A stretch of 64,000 bases of DNA from Streptomyces sp. HD. Its GTDB lineage: Bacteria > Actinomycetota > Actinomycetes > Streptomycetales > Streptomycetaceae. This document shows, piece by piece, positions 45,227 through 53,437 of this stretch (positions within the stretch are counted from its first letter, which is position 1; the number at the start of each line of letters is the position of its first letter). The position numbers and the translations under genes are program-made. Location of the stretch: contig NZ_JAQMYP010000010.1 in assembly GCF_028369295.1 (NCBI RefSeq), positions 62,001 to 126,000 of the forward strand. Reading direction: 5' to 3'. The notes under the pieces are model-generated. The model saw nothing but the letters and a program-made list of their open reading frames with translations. It had not been told where the DNA came from and searched no databases.

Positions 45227-46429
45227 ATGACTGCGCGCGCCGCCGACCGGGCCCGTTACGACCGGGCCACCGCCCATCTCGACGCCCCTCTCGCGATCGT
45301 GGACCTGGACGCCTTCGACGCCAACGCGGACGACCTGCTCCGCCGCGCCGGCGGCAAGCCGATCCGGGTCGCCAGCAAGTCCGTACGCTGCCGGGCCCTG
45401 CTGGAGCGGGTCCTCGCGAAGGACGGCTTCGCGGGGATCATGTCCTTCACGCTGGCCGAATCCCTGTGGCTGGCGCGCTCCGGGTTCGACGACATCCTGC
45501 TCGCCTACCCGTCCGCCGACCGCGCCGGGTTCGCCGAGCTGACCAGCGACCCCAAGCTGGCCTCCGCCGTCACCGTGATGATCGACGATCCGGCGCAGCT
45601 CCGGTTCATCGACGACGCCCGGGACGGGGGCCGCGAAGTGGTGCGGGTCTGCCTGGAGTTGGACACCTCGCTGAAGCTGCTCGGCGGGCGGGTGCGGGTC
45701 GGCGCCCGGCGTTCGCCGCTGCACTCCCCCGCCCAGGTGGCCGACATGGCCCGTACGGTCGTCCGGCGGCCGGGGTTCGAGGTCGTCGGGATCATGGCGT
45801 ACGAGGGGCACATCGCCGGGGTCGGGGACTCGATCGCGGGGCGGCCGCTGCGGTCGCGTGCCGTACGGCTGATGCAGGCCGCCGGGCGTCGGGAGCTCGC
45901 CGAGCGGCGGGCCGAGGTGGTGCGGGCCGTACGGGCCGTTGTGCCGGGGCTGGAGTTCGTCAACGGCGGCGGGACGGGCAGTGTGCAGCACACGGCCGCC
46001 GAGGACGCCGTGACCGAGATCGGGGCCGGGTCGGGACTGTACGTGCCGCGGCTGTTCGACAACTACACGTCCTTCAGCGGGCGTCCGGCCGCGCTGTTCG
46101 CCCAGCCCGTCGTGCGCCGGCCGGGGGTCGGGGTGGTGACCGTCCTCGGTGGCGGGTACCCGGCCTCGGGTGCGGCCGGGCCCGACCGGCTGCCGGTGCC
46201 GTATCTGCCGGAGGGGCTGCGGTACGACCCCCAGGAGGGACCCGGCGAGGTGCAGACGCCGCTGCTCGGCTCCCCCGCCGACGATCTGCTGATCGGCGAC
46301 AAGGTGTGGTTCCGGCACGCCAAGGCCGGTGAGCTGTGCGAGCGGTTCGAGTCGCTGCACCTCGTGGAGGGGGACTCGGTGACGGGGACGGTGCCGACGT
46401 ATCGGGGAGAGGGCCACACGTTCCTCTAG
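45227..46429 (+). CDS. Amino-acid deaminase/aldolase (alanine-racemase-like N-domain)
   Basis: The 400-residue fold-type III PLP enzyme has LAIVDLDAFDANADDLLRRA, the Schiff-base segment KPIRVASKSVRCRALLE with its Lys, FDDILLAYPSADRA, EVVGIMAYEGHIAGVG and NGGGTGSVQHTAAEDAVTEI. From memory this matches D-threonine aldolase-like/D-serine dehydratase proteins annotated amino acid deaminase/aldolase. The substrate is not known. The divergent 279-base spacer before it holds no clear promoter. The final 4 bases overlap a small minus-strand frame. Confidence 0.8.
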   Translation: MTARAADRARYDRATAHLDAPLAIVDLDAFDANADDLLRRAGGKPIRVASKSVRCRALLERVLAKDGFAGIMSFTLAESLWLARSGFDDILLAYPSADRAGFAELTSDPKLASAVTVMIDDPAQLRFIDDARDGGREVVRVCLELDTSLKLLGGRVRVGARRSPLHSPAQVADMARTVVRRPGFEVVGIMAYEGHIAGVGDSIAGRPLRSRAVRLMQAAGRRELAERRAEVVRAVRAVVPGLEFVNGGGTGSVQHTAAEDAVTEIGAGSGLYVPRLFDNYTSFSGRPAALFAQPVVRRPGVGVVTVLGGGYPASGAAGPDRLPVPYLPEGLRYDPQEGPGEVQTPLLGSPADDLLIGDKVWFRHAKAGELCERFESLHLVEGDSVTGTVPTYRGEGHTFL

Positions 46430-46575
46430 CGCGCGGCCCTCTCCCAGGGGCCGGATACCTTGGTTGAACCTTCCCCCAAGAGGGCATCGTTCTCGGCCAT
46501 GCACTGCGGCCTGACCCAGCTGTCGAGCAACGGCAGAGAGATGCCGCTGAGTTGGTCCAGGCCCACCGTGTTCAC
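46426..46575 (-). other. Possible remnant or small frame (49 codons) downstream of the SDR gene
   Basis: On the minus strand a GTG at 46575 opens a 49-codon frame ending at 46426, VNTVGLDQLSGISLPLLDSW and VRPQCMAENDALLGEG. It lies 20 bases downstream of the SDR stop and overlaps the aldolase by 4 bases. Codon use is protein-like but the ribosome-binding site is poor. It could be a small gene or a gene remnant. Confidence 0.25.
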
Positions 46576-46595
46576 CCCCGCCACCGCAGGGCGGC

Positions 46596-47378
46596 CTACA
46601 GCGGTGTGACGTAGGCCCCCGAGATTCCGCCGTCGACCAGGAAGTCGGTGGCGTTCACGAACGAGGAGTCGTCGCTGGCCAGGAAGGCGACGGCGGCGGC
46701 GATCTCCTCGGCCTCGGCGAAACGGCCGACCGGGATGTGCACGAGTCGGCGGGCGGCGCGCTCCGGGTCCTTGGCGAACAGTTCCTGGAGGAGGGGGGTG
46801 TTGACCGGTCCCGGGCACAGGGCGTTGACCCGGATGCCGTCGCGGGCGAACTGCACGCCGAGCTCGCGGGACATGGCGAGGACGCCGCCCTTGGAGGCCG
46901 TGTACGAGATCTGGGACGTGGCGGCGCCCATCCTCGCCACGAACGACGCGGTGTTGATGATGGAGCCCTTCCCCTGTTGCCGCATGTAGGGGATGGCTGC
47001 CTTGCAGCACAGGTAGACGGAGGTGAGGTTGACCTCCTGGACGCGCTTCCAGGCCTCCAGGCCGGTCTCCAGGATGGAGTCGTCGTCGGGCGGTGAGATG
47101 CCGGCGTTGTTGAAGGCGATGTCGACGCTGCCGTAGGTGTCGTACGCCGTCCTGAACAGCGCCTCGACCTGCTCCGGGTCGGTGACGTCGACCTTGACGA
47201 AGATCCCGCCGACCTCCTCGGCCGCCGCCTTGCCGCGCTGTTCGTCCACGTCTCCGCAGACGATGTGCGCGCCCTCGGAGGCGAGCCGGCGGGCGGTGGC
47301 GAGGCCGATGCCACTGCCGGCGCCGGTGATGACGGCGGTACGGCCGACGAGGCGACGGCACACATTTGCTTCGGTCAC
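46596..47378 (-). CDS. SDR-family oxidoreductase
   Basis: The 260-residue short-chain dehydrogenase has VITGAGSGIGLATARRLASE (NAD-binding Gly motif), FNNAGISPPDDD, the Ser/Tyr/Lys triad in INTASFVARMGAATSQISYTASKGG, and CPGPVNTPLL. It lies last in the glnA4-ALDH-SDR operon; its GTG overlaps the ALDH stop by 4 bases. In the proposed route it would oxidise the alcohol of gamma-glutamylethanolamide to an aldehyde. That assignment is inference from neighbours. Confidence 0.88.
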   Translation of the reverse strand: MTEANVCRRLVGRTAVITGAGSGIGLATARRLASEGAHIVCGDVDEQRGKAAAEEVGGIFVKVDVTDPEQVEALFRTAYDTYGSVDIAFNNAGISPPDDDSILETGLEAWKRVQEVNLTSVYLCCKAAIPYMRQQGKGSIINTASFVARMGAATSQISYTASKGGVLAMSRELGVQFARDGIRVNALCPGPVNTPLLQELFAKDPERAARRLVHIPVGRFAEAEEIAAAVAFLASDDSSFVNATDFLVDGGISGAYVTPL

Positions 47379-48775
47379 TGTGCGGGGCCCTCCGTGCTGA
47401 TGAAGACGTTCTTGGTTTCGGTGAAGGCGGTCAGGGCGTCCGGGCCCAGCTCACGGCCGATGCCGGACTGCTTGAAGCCGCCGAACGGGGTCCAGTAGCG
47501 GACGCTGGAGTGGGAGTTGACGGACAGGTTGCCCGCGCGGACGGTCTGCGAGACGCGCAGGGCGCGGCCGACATCACGGGTCCAGATGGAGCCGGAGAGG
47601 CCGTAGTCGGTGGCGTTGGCCAGCCGGATCGCCTCTGCCTCGTCCTCGAAGGGGAGGACCACGGCGACGGGACCGAAGACCTCCTCGACGGCCACGCGCG
47701 CGTGCGGGTCGACGCCCGTGAGGACGGTCGGCGGGAACCAGAAGCCGGGGCCCTCGGGGGCCTTGCCACGGATGCCGTCGGCGCCCCGGTCGACGTACGA
47801 ACGCACGCGCTCCAGCTGGACCTTGGAGATCAGCGGGCCCATGTCGGTCTTCTCGTCGGCCGGGTCGCCGACCGTCACCGCCTCGATCGCTGGGCCGAGC
47901 AGCTCCAGGAACCGGTCGTAGGCGGAGCGCTGGACGAGGATGCGGGTGCGGGCGCAGCAGTCCTGGCCGGAGTTGTCGAGGAAGGACATGGGAGCGGCTG
48001 CGGCAGCGGCTTCGAGGTCCGCGTCGGCGAAGACGATGTTGGGGCTCTTGCCGCCGAGTTCGAGGGTGACCCGCTTGAGGAGCGCCGAGCCCTTCGCCAA
48101 CACCTGTTTGCCCACGGCCGTCGACCCGGTGAAGACGATCTTCGCGACGCCCGGGTGCTCGACGAGCGCGTTGCCCGCGACGGGACCATGGCCGGGCAGG
48201 ACCTGGAACAGGCCTTCCGGGAGGCCCGCCTCCAGCGCCAGCTCCGCCAGCCGCAGAGCCGTCAGCGGGGTCGTCTCGGCGGGCTTGAGGAGGACCGCGT
48301 TGCCGGCCGCGAGCGCGGGGGCCGTGCCCCAGGCCGCGATCGGCATCGGGAAGTTCCAGGGGGCGATCACGCCCACGACGCCGAGCGGTTCGAGGATCGT
48401 CACGTTCAGGCCGCCGGGGACCGGGATCTGGTGTCCGAGCAGCCGCTCCACTCCCCCGGCCGCGTAGTCGAGCAGATCGCGGACGTTGCCCGCCTCCCAG
48501 CGGGCGTTGCCGACGGTGTGCCCCGCCTCGCGGACCTCCAGCCGGGCGAGTTCTTCGAGGTGTTCGTCGACGGCGACGGCGAACCGGCGCAGCAGCCGGG
48601 CGCGTTCGCCGGGGGCGAGGGCGGCCCACGCGGTCTGCGCCAACGCGCCGCGTGCGACGGCGGCGTCCACGTCGGCCGCGGTGGCGGCCGGGACGGTGGC
48701 GACGACCTCCTCGGTGGCGGGGTTCAGTACTTCCAGTACGTGCTCGGAAGACTCGGAAGACAAGAAGGGCCTCAC
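47375..48775 (-). CDS. Aldehyde dehydrogenase
   Basis: The 466-residue NAD(P)-dependent ALDH has GVVGVIAPWNFPMPIAAWGT, LLKPAETTPLTALRLAELAL, FTGSTAVGKQVL, TLELGGKSPNIV (general-base Glu) and SGQDCCARTRILV (catalytic Cys). In the cluster it would oxidise a gamma-glutamyl aldehyde to the acid, matching PuuC of the putrescine route. The GTG start overlaps the glnA4 stop by 4 bases (GTGA). Confidence 0.92.
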   Translation of the reverse strand: MRPFLSSESSEHVLEVLNPATEEVVATVPAATAADVDAAVARGALAQTAWAALAPGERARLLRRFAVAVDEHLEELARLEVREAGHTVGNARWEAGNVRDLLDYAAGGVERLLGHQIPVPGGLNVTILEPLGVVGVIAPWNFPMPIAAWGTAPALAAGNAVLLKPAETTPLTALRLAELALEAGLPEGLFQVLPGHGPVAGNALVEHPGVAKIVFTGSTAVGKQVLAKGSALLKRVTLELGGKSPNIVFADADLEAAAAAAPMSFLDNSGQDCCARTRILVQRSAYDRFLELLGPAIEAVTVGDPADEKTDMGPLISKVQLERVRSYVDRGADGIRGKAPEGPGFWFPPTVLTGVDPHARVAVEEVFGPVAVVLPFEDEAEAIRLANATDYGLSGSIWTRDVGRALRVSQTVRAGNLSVNSHSSVRYWTPFGGFKQSGIGRELGPDALTAFTETKNVFISTEGPAQ

Positions 48776-50136
48776 ATGCGTTCGAAGGAGCGGCGCAGCT
48801 CCCAGTCGGTCACCGCGGCGTCGAAGGCTTCCAGCTCGACGCGCGCCATGTTGCGGTAGTGGGCGACGACCTCGTCGCCGAAGGCGGCCTTGGCGATCGG
48901 GCTGTTCTCCCAGAGCTCGGCGGCCTCGCGCAGGGTCGTGGGGACGTGCTCGAAATCGGCGGCGTAGGCGTTGCCGGGACAGGGCTCGGGCAGCTCCAGT
49001 TTCTGCTCGATGCCGTACAGACCGGCGGCCACCAGCCCCGCCACCGCGAGGTGCGGGTTGACGTCGCCGCCGGGGAGCCGGTTCTCGAAGCGCATCGAGC
49101 GGCCGTGGCCGACGACGCGCAGGGCGCAGGTGCGGTTGTCGTAGCCCCAGGCGACGGCGGTCGGGGCGAAGGAGCCCGGCTGGAACCGCTTGTAGGAGTT
49201 GATGTTGGGGGCGTAGAGGAGGGAGAAGTCCCGCAGGGCGGCCAGCTGCCCAGCGAGGAAATGGCGCATGACCTCCGACATGCCGCCTTCCCCGTCCCCG
49301 GCCATGGCGTTGTTGCCGGCGGCGTCCGCGAGCGAGAGGTGGATGTGGCAGGAGTTGCCCTCACGCTCGTTGTACTTGGCCATGAAGGTGATCGAGACGC
49401 CCTCCTGGGCGGCGATCTCCTTGGTGCCGGTCTTGTAGATGGCGTGCTGGTCGCAGGTGACCAGGGCGTCGTCGTACTTGAAGGCGATCTCGTGCTGCCC
49501 GGGGTTGCACTCGCCCTTGGCGGACTCGACGGTGAGGCCGGCGCCCGCCATCTCGTTGCGGATGCGGCGCAGCAGCGGCTCGATGCGCCCGGTGCCGAGC
49601 ACCGAGTAGTCGATGTTGTACTGGTTGGCCGGGGTCAGTCCGCGGTAGTTCGCGTCCCAGGCCTGCTCGTAGGTGTCCTTGAAGACGATGAATTCGAGCT
49701 CCGTGCCGACCTTGGCCGTGTACCCGAGCTCGGCGAGGCGCTCCAGCTGGCGGCGCAGGATCTGGCGCGGCGCGGCGACCACGGGTGAGCCGTCGTTCCA
49801 AGCGAGGTCGGCGACGAGCATGGCGGTGCCGGGGTTCCAGGGCACGCGGCGCAGCGTGGCCAGGTCGGGGTGCATGGCGAAGTCGCCGTAGCCGCGGTCC
49901 CAGGAGGACATGGCGTAGCCGTCGACGGTGTTCATCTCGGTGTCCACCGCGAGGAGGTAGTTGCAGCCCTCGGTGCCGTGGTGGAGCACCTCGTCGAGGA
50001 AGAAGCGGGCGGCGAACCGCTTGCCCTGGAGCCGCCCTTGCATATCGGGGAAGGCCAGGACGACAGTGTCGATCTCACCGCTCGCGACGAGGGCATGCAG
50101 CTCCTCGACGCTCAGCGGGGGTGTGCGGTCTGCCAC
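48772..50136 (-). CDS. glnA4: GlnA4-type gamma-glutamyl ligase (glutamine-synthetase-like)
   Basis: The 454-residue protein has the GS fold: VVLAFPDMQGRLQGKRFAARF, VGTELEFIVFKDTYEQAWD, GECNPGQHEIAFKYDDAL, ITFMAKYNEREGNSCHIHLS, NSYKRFQPGSFAPT and RFENRLPGGDVNPHLAVAGL. It resembles the GlnA4 branch (SCO1613 in S. coelicolor, reported as gamma-glutamylethanolamide synthetase) and PuuA, not true GlnA. It would use ATP to join glutamate to ethanolamine. It is first in a three-gene operon with the ALDH and SDR and divergent from the GntR regulator; an operator-like element lies between. GTG start with GGAGG upstream. Confidence 0.87.
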   Translation of the reverse strand: MADRTPPLSVEELHALVASGEIDTVVLAFPDMQGRLQGKRFAARFFLDEVLHHGTEGCNYLLAVDTEMNTVDGYAMSSWDRGYGDFAMHPDLATLRRVPWNPGTAMLVADLAWNDGSPVVAAPRQILRRQLERLAELGYTAKVGTELEFIVFKDTYEQAWDANYRGLTPANQYNIDYSVLGTGRIEPLLRRIRNEMAGAGLTVESAKGECNPGQHEIAFKYDDALVTCDQHAIYKTGTKEIAAQEGVSITFMAKYNEREGNSCHIHLSLADAAGNNAMAGDGEGGMSEVMRHFLAGQLAALRDFSLLYAPNINSYKRFQPGSFAPTAVAWGYDNRTCALRVVGHGRSMRFENRLPGGDVNPHLAVAGLVAAGLYGIEQKLELPEPCPGNAYAADFEHVPTTLREAAELWENSPIAKAAFGDEVVAHYRNMARVELEAFDAAVTDWELRRSFERM

Positions 50137-50178
50137 GGGAGAGCCTCCATTCGGCTACTTCGGTCAGCCGGGAGCCAT

Positions 50179-50201
50179 AAGGTATTGCGCAGGACCATTG
50201 A
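50179..50201. promoter_or_regulatory. Candidate GntR operator A between glnA4 and the regulator
   Basis: AAGGTAT-N9-CCATTGA (50179-50201) contains GGTATTGCGCAGGACC, an imperfect palindrome about TGCGCA (GGTNNTGC/GCANNACC). The same AAGGTAT-N9-CCATTGA arrangement occurs upstream of the permease at 51026-51048. Shared flanks with the same spacing in both target promoters suggest a regulator site. Confidence 0.65.
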
Positions 50202-50222
50202 TTGGGAAGGGGGTCGGGCCAC

Positions 50223-50969
50223 ATGTCGCAGACGGACACGGAGCACGGGGCGCCCGGGGCCGACGACCGGCTGACGTCGGTACTGCGGCCGGTGCGGGCC
50301 GGCAACGGTTTCGAGGAGGCCCTGGAGCAGATCCTCCAGGTCGTCCGGCTCGGCCTGGTGCCGGGCGGCGAGCGACTGCCCGCGGAGCGCGAGCTGGCCG
50401 ACCGGCTGGGGATCAGCCGGGTGACGCTGCGCGAGGTGCTGAAGGTGCTCCAGGACCAGGGCCTGGTGGAGTCGCGGCGCGGGCGCTACGGCGGAACGTT
50501 CGTCCTGCCGCGCCCGCAGACCCCGGGCGAGGACGAGCTGCGCCGCCGCCTGAAGGACGTCGACGTCGAGGACACGCTGCGCTTCCGCGAGGTGCTGGAG
50601 GTGGGGGCGGCCGGCCTGTGCGCGGCGCACGGGCTGGACGAGGCGCAGGCGGAGCGGCTGCGCGAGGCGCTGGTCCGCACGCATGACGCGCCGCTCGCCG
50701 AGTACCGCCGGCTGGACACGCTGCTGCACCTGACCCTCGCCGAGCTGTCCGGCTCGCCCACGCTCACCGCCCAGTACGCGGCCGTCCGCGCGAGCGTGAA
50801 CGACCTGCTCGACTGCATCCCGCTGCTGGTGCGCAACCTGGAGCACTCCCAGCGCCAGCACGCCGCCCTGGTGGAGGCGGTGATCGAGGGCAACGCCGAG
50901 TGCGCGCGGGAGATCATGCGCGAGCACTGCGGGGGCACGGCGGCGCTGCTGCGGGGCTTCCTCGGCTGA
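50223..50969 (+). CDS. FadR-type GntR transcriptional regulator
   Basis: The 248-residue protein has an N-terminal winged helix (GERLPAERELADRLGISRVT, LREVLKVLQDQGLVESRRG) and a C-terminal FCD domain with the metal-binding His pattern (YRRLDTLLHLTLAELSGSPT; QRQHAALVEAVIEG; REHCGG). It probably senses ethanolamine-derived metabolites or glutamylated amines and controls the divergent glnA4 operon and the downstream permease. The ATG at 50223 with GGAAGGGGG upstream is used. Operators A and B match its expected position. Confidence 0.9.
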   Translation: MSQTDTEHGAPGADDRLTSVLRPVRAGNGFEEALEQILQVVRLGLVPGGERLPAERELADRLGISRVTLREVLKVLQDQGLVESRRGRYGGTFVLPRPQTPGEDELRRRLKDVDVEDTLRFREVLEVGAAGLCAAHGLDEAQAERLREALVRTHDAPLAEYRRLDTLLHLTLAELSGSPTLTAQYAAVRASVNDLLDCIPLLVRNLEHSQRQHAALVEAVIEGNAECAREIMREHCGGTAALLRGFLG

Positions 50970-50996
50970 GCCGGATTTACCGGCGTTTAACGCAAG

Positions 50997-51004
50997 GGTA
51001 TTGC
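50997..51004. promoter_or_regulatory. Half-site GGTATTGC
   Basis: GGTATTGC repeats exactly the left half of operator A, in the spacer just after the regulator gene. It could help looping or hold a second dimer. It lies 22 bases before operator B. Confidence 0.3.
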
Positions 51005-51025
51005 CTTCGAGCGGCCCACCCGGCA

Positions 51026-51048
51026 AAGGTATGGATCCATTCCATTGA
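51026..51048. promoter_or_regulatory. Candidate GntR operator B upstream of the permease
   Basis: AAGGTAT-N9-CCATTGA (51026-51048) contains GGTATGGATCCATTCC, a nearly perfect palindrome about GGATCC. It shares both flanks and spacing with operator A. It lies 68 bases before the permease ATG. Confidence 0.65.
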
Positions 51049-51115
51049 GCCGGAGCTCGGTCGACCCCACCGTGCCCGGAAATGCCCGGTGTCCATCGCA
51101 CGTGGGGAGTTGGCC

Positions 51116-52564
51116 ATGTCCCTGGAATCCACGAACACACCACCCGCCGCCCCGGAGGCGGACGACTATCTGGAACGCAGAACGCTGCGCCGCGGCAGCG
51201 CCGGCTGGGTGCTGCTGACCGGCCTCGGTGTCGCCTACGTCGTCTCCGGCGACTACTCCGGCTGGAACTTCGGCCTCGCAGAGGGCGGCTTCGGGGGCCT
51301 GGCGATCGCCATGGTGCTCATGGGCGCGATGTACACCTGCATGGTCTTCGCCCTCGCCGAACTGTCCTCGATCCTGCCGACGGCGGGCGGCGGCTACGGC
51401 TTCGCCCGCCGCGCCCTCGGCCCCTGGGGCGGCTTCCTCACCGGTACGGCGATCCTCATCGAGTACATCCTCGCGCCCGCCGCCATCGTCATCTTCATCG
51501 GCGACTACGTCGAGTCGCTGGGTCTGTTCGGCCTGGAGTCCGGCTGGCCGGTGTACCTGGTCTGCTTCGCGATCTTCCTGGGCATCCACCTCTGGGGTGT
51601 GGGCGAGGCACTGCGCTTCAGCTTCGTCGTCACCGGCATCGCGGTGGCGGCCCTGATCGTGTTCGCGCTCGCGGCGCTGCCCGACTTCTCCTTCGGATCG
51701 CTGGACGACATCCCGGTCGACACGTCGGCGGCGGGCTCGAACTCCTGGCTGCCCTTCGGCCTGCTCGGCATCTGGGCGGCGTTCCCCTTCGGGATGTGGT
51801 TCTTCCTGGGCGTCGAGGGCGTGCCCCTGGCCGCCGAGGAGACCAAGGAGCCGGCCCGTACGCTGCCCAAGGCGATCCGCTGGTCGATGGGCATCCTGGT
51901 GGTGCTGGCCGTGGTGACCTTCTTCGCGGCGGCCGGGGCGCGCGGCTCGGCGGCGGTCCAGGAGGCGGGCAACCCGCTGGTCGAGGCGCTCCAGCCGAAC
52001 GGCGAGCCGACGACGCTGAGCCGGATCGTGAACTACGCGGGTCTGGCGGGCCTGGTGGCGTCGTTCTTCTCCCTGATCTACGCGGGCTCGCGCCAGCTGT
52101 TCGCCCTGTCCCGCGCGGGCTATCTGCCCCGCTTCCTGTCCCTCACCAGCAGCCGCAAGGCGCCCTACCTGGGTCTGCTGGTGCCGGGCACGATCGGCTT
52201 CCTGCTGGCGGCGCTGTCGGGGGACGGCGCGCGGATGCTGAACATCGCGGTCTTCGGCGCGACCATCTCCTACGCCCTGATGTCCCTGTCGCACATCGTT
52301 CTGCGCCGCCGTGAGCCGGAGCTCGCGCGGCCGTATCGCACGCCGGGTGGGGTGCTGACGTCGTCGGTGGCCCTGGTGCTGTCATGCGCGGCACTCGTGG
52401 CCACGTTCCTGGTGGATGTGACGGCGGCGTTGATCGCGCTGGCGGTGTACGTGGTCGCGATCGGGTACTTCGGCCTGTACAGCCGTAAGCGCCTGGTGGC
52501 GACGGCGCCGGAGGAGGAGTTCGCGGCGCTGGCGGCGGCCGAGGCAGAGTTGACCCGGGACTGA
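51116..52564 (+). CDS. APC-family amino acid/ethanolamine permease
   Basis: The 482-residue protein has about 12 membrane helices: WVLLTGLGVAYVVSGDYSGW, ELSSILPTAGGGYGFARRAL, FPFGMWFFLGVEGVPLAAEE, YAGSRQLFALSRAGYLPRFL and ISYALMSLSHIVLRRREP. These match ethanolamine/amino acid permeases of the APC superfamily, including the SGDYSGWNFG and GVEGVPLAAEE motifs of the Eat type. It would import ethanolamine for GlnA4. The ATG at 51116 has a GGGGAG ribosome-binding site upstream. Confidence 0.88.
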   Translation: MSLESTNTPPAAPEADDYLERRTLRRGSAGWVLLTGLGVAYVVSGDYSGWNFGLAEGGFGGLAIAMVLMGAMYTCMVFALAELSSILPTAGGGYGFARRALGPWGGFLTGTAILIEYILAPAAIVIFIGDYVESLGLFGLESGWPVYLVCFAIFLGIHLWGVGEALRFSFVVTGIAVAALIVFALAALPDFSFGSLDDIPVDTSAAGSNSWLPFGLLGIWAAFPFGMWFFLGVEGVPLAAEETKEPARTLPKAIRWSMGILVVLAVVTFFAAAGARGSAAVQEAGNPLVEALQPNGEPTTLSRIVNYAGLAGLVASFFSLIYAGSRQLFALSRAGYLPRFLSLTSSRKAPYLGLLVPGTIGFLLAALSGDGARMLNIAVFGATISYALMSLSHIVLRRREPELARPYRTPGGVLTSSVALVLSCAALVATFLVDVTAALIALAVYVVAIGYFGLYSRKRLVATAPEEEFAALAAAEAELTRD

Positions 52565-52589
52565 GGTGGCGAGCGGTGAGGGAGTTGCT

Positions 52590-53276
52590 GTGGCCAGGCC
52601 GTTGATCGGTGTCAGCACCTATCTGGAGTCCGGTGTGCGCTGGGGCGTGTGGGAGCTGGCGGCGGCACTGTTGCCGGCCGGTTATCCACGGCTGGTGCAG
52701 CGGGCGGGTGGCCTGGCCGCGATGCTCCCGCCGGACGACCCGGCGCAGGCTGGGGCGGCCGTGGCCCGGCTGGACGGGCTGGTCATCGCGGGGGGACCGG
52801 ATGTGGAGCCGGTGCGGTACGGCGCCGAGCGGGAGCCGCGTACGGGGCCTGCGGCGCGGGAGCGGGACGCGTGGGAGCTGGCGCTGATCGACGCGGCCCT
52901 GGCGGCCGGGACGCCTCTGCTGGGGATCTGCCGGGGCATGCAGCTGCTGAACGTCGCCCTCGGGGGCACGCTCGTGCAGCACATCGACGGGCATGCGGAG
53001 GTGGTGGGCGTGTTCGGCAGCCACGGTGTGAAGCCGGTGCCGGGGAGCCTGTACGCCGGTCTCGTGCCGGAGGAGTCGTCCGTGCCGACGTATCACCATC
53101 AGGCCGTGGACCGCCTCGGTGAGGGCCTCGTCCCGACCGCGCACGCGGCGGACGGGACCGTGGAAGCCGTGGAACTGCCGTCGGCCGACGGGTGGGTGCT
53201 CGGCGTGCAGTGGCATCCGGAGATGGGGGAGGATCTGCGGGTCGTGCGGGGGTTGGTGCGGGCGGCCGGCGGCTGA
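52590..53276 (+). CDS. Gamma-glutamyl-GABA-hydrolase-family class I glutamine amidotransferase
   Basis: The 228-residue protein has the class I amidotransferase triad: nucleophile Cys in LLGICRGMQLLNV, and His/Glu in GVQWHPEMGED, with IAGGPDVEPVRYG and YHHQAVDRLGEGL. It resembles PuuD (gamma-glutamyl-GABA hydrolase) and would release glutamate from a gamma-glutamyl amide such as gamma-glutamylglycine. GTG start at 52590 with GAGGGAG upstream; an earlier GTG (52566) lacks a ribosome-binding site. It is 25 bases after the permease, so co-transcribed. Confidence 0.87.
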   Translation: MARPLIGVSTYLESGVRWGVWELAAALLPAGYPRLVQRAGGLAAMLPPDDPAQAGAAVARLDGLVIAGGPDVEPVRYGAEREPRTGPAARERDAWELALIDAALAAGTPLLGICRGMQLLNVALGGTLVQHIDGHAEVVGVFGSHGVKPVPGSLYAGLVPEESSVPTYHHQAVDRLGEGLVPTAHAADGTVEAVELPSADGWVLGVQWHPEMGEDLRVVRGLVRAAGG

Positions 53277-53309
53277 GGAACGGATTCCCGCCCCCCGCTG
53301 AATTCACCA

Positions 53310-53435
53310 CTCGCCGGCGGTGAGGCTTTTCAGCCCGTCCGGCGTTTGAGGACGAGGCCCTTTCGGGGCCGAAGCGGGGGTCTGGGGGCGGCAGCCCCCA
53401 GGGAGGGGACGGGTAGGGGCGGCGGGGGCGAGGAA
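53310..53435. repeat. Widespread Streptomyces spacer repeat with a terminator hairpin
   Basis: TTTTCAGCCCGTCCGGCGTT, GAGGACGAGGCC, GGGCCGAAGCGGGGGTCTGG then GGCAGCCCCCAGG are the known Streptomyces repeat family. The CTGGGGGC (53382-53389)/GCCCCCAG (53394-53401) hairpin likely ends both the permease-hydrolase transcript and the opposing LysR gene. Confidence 0.75.
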
Positions 53436-53437
53436 AA

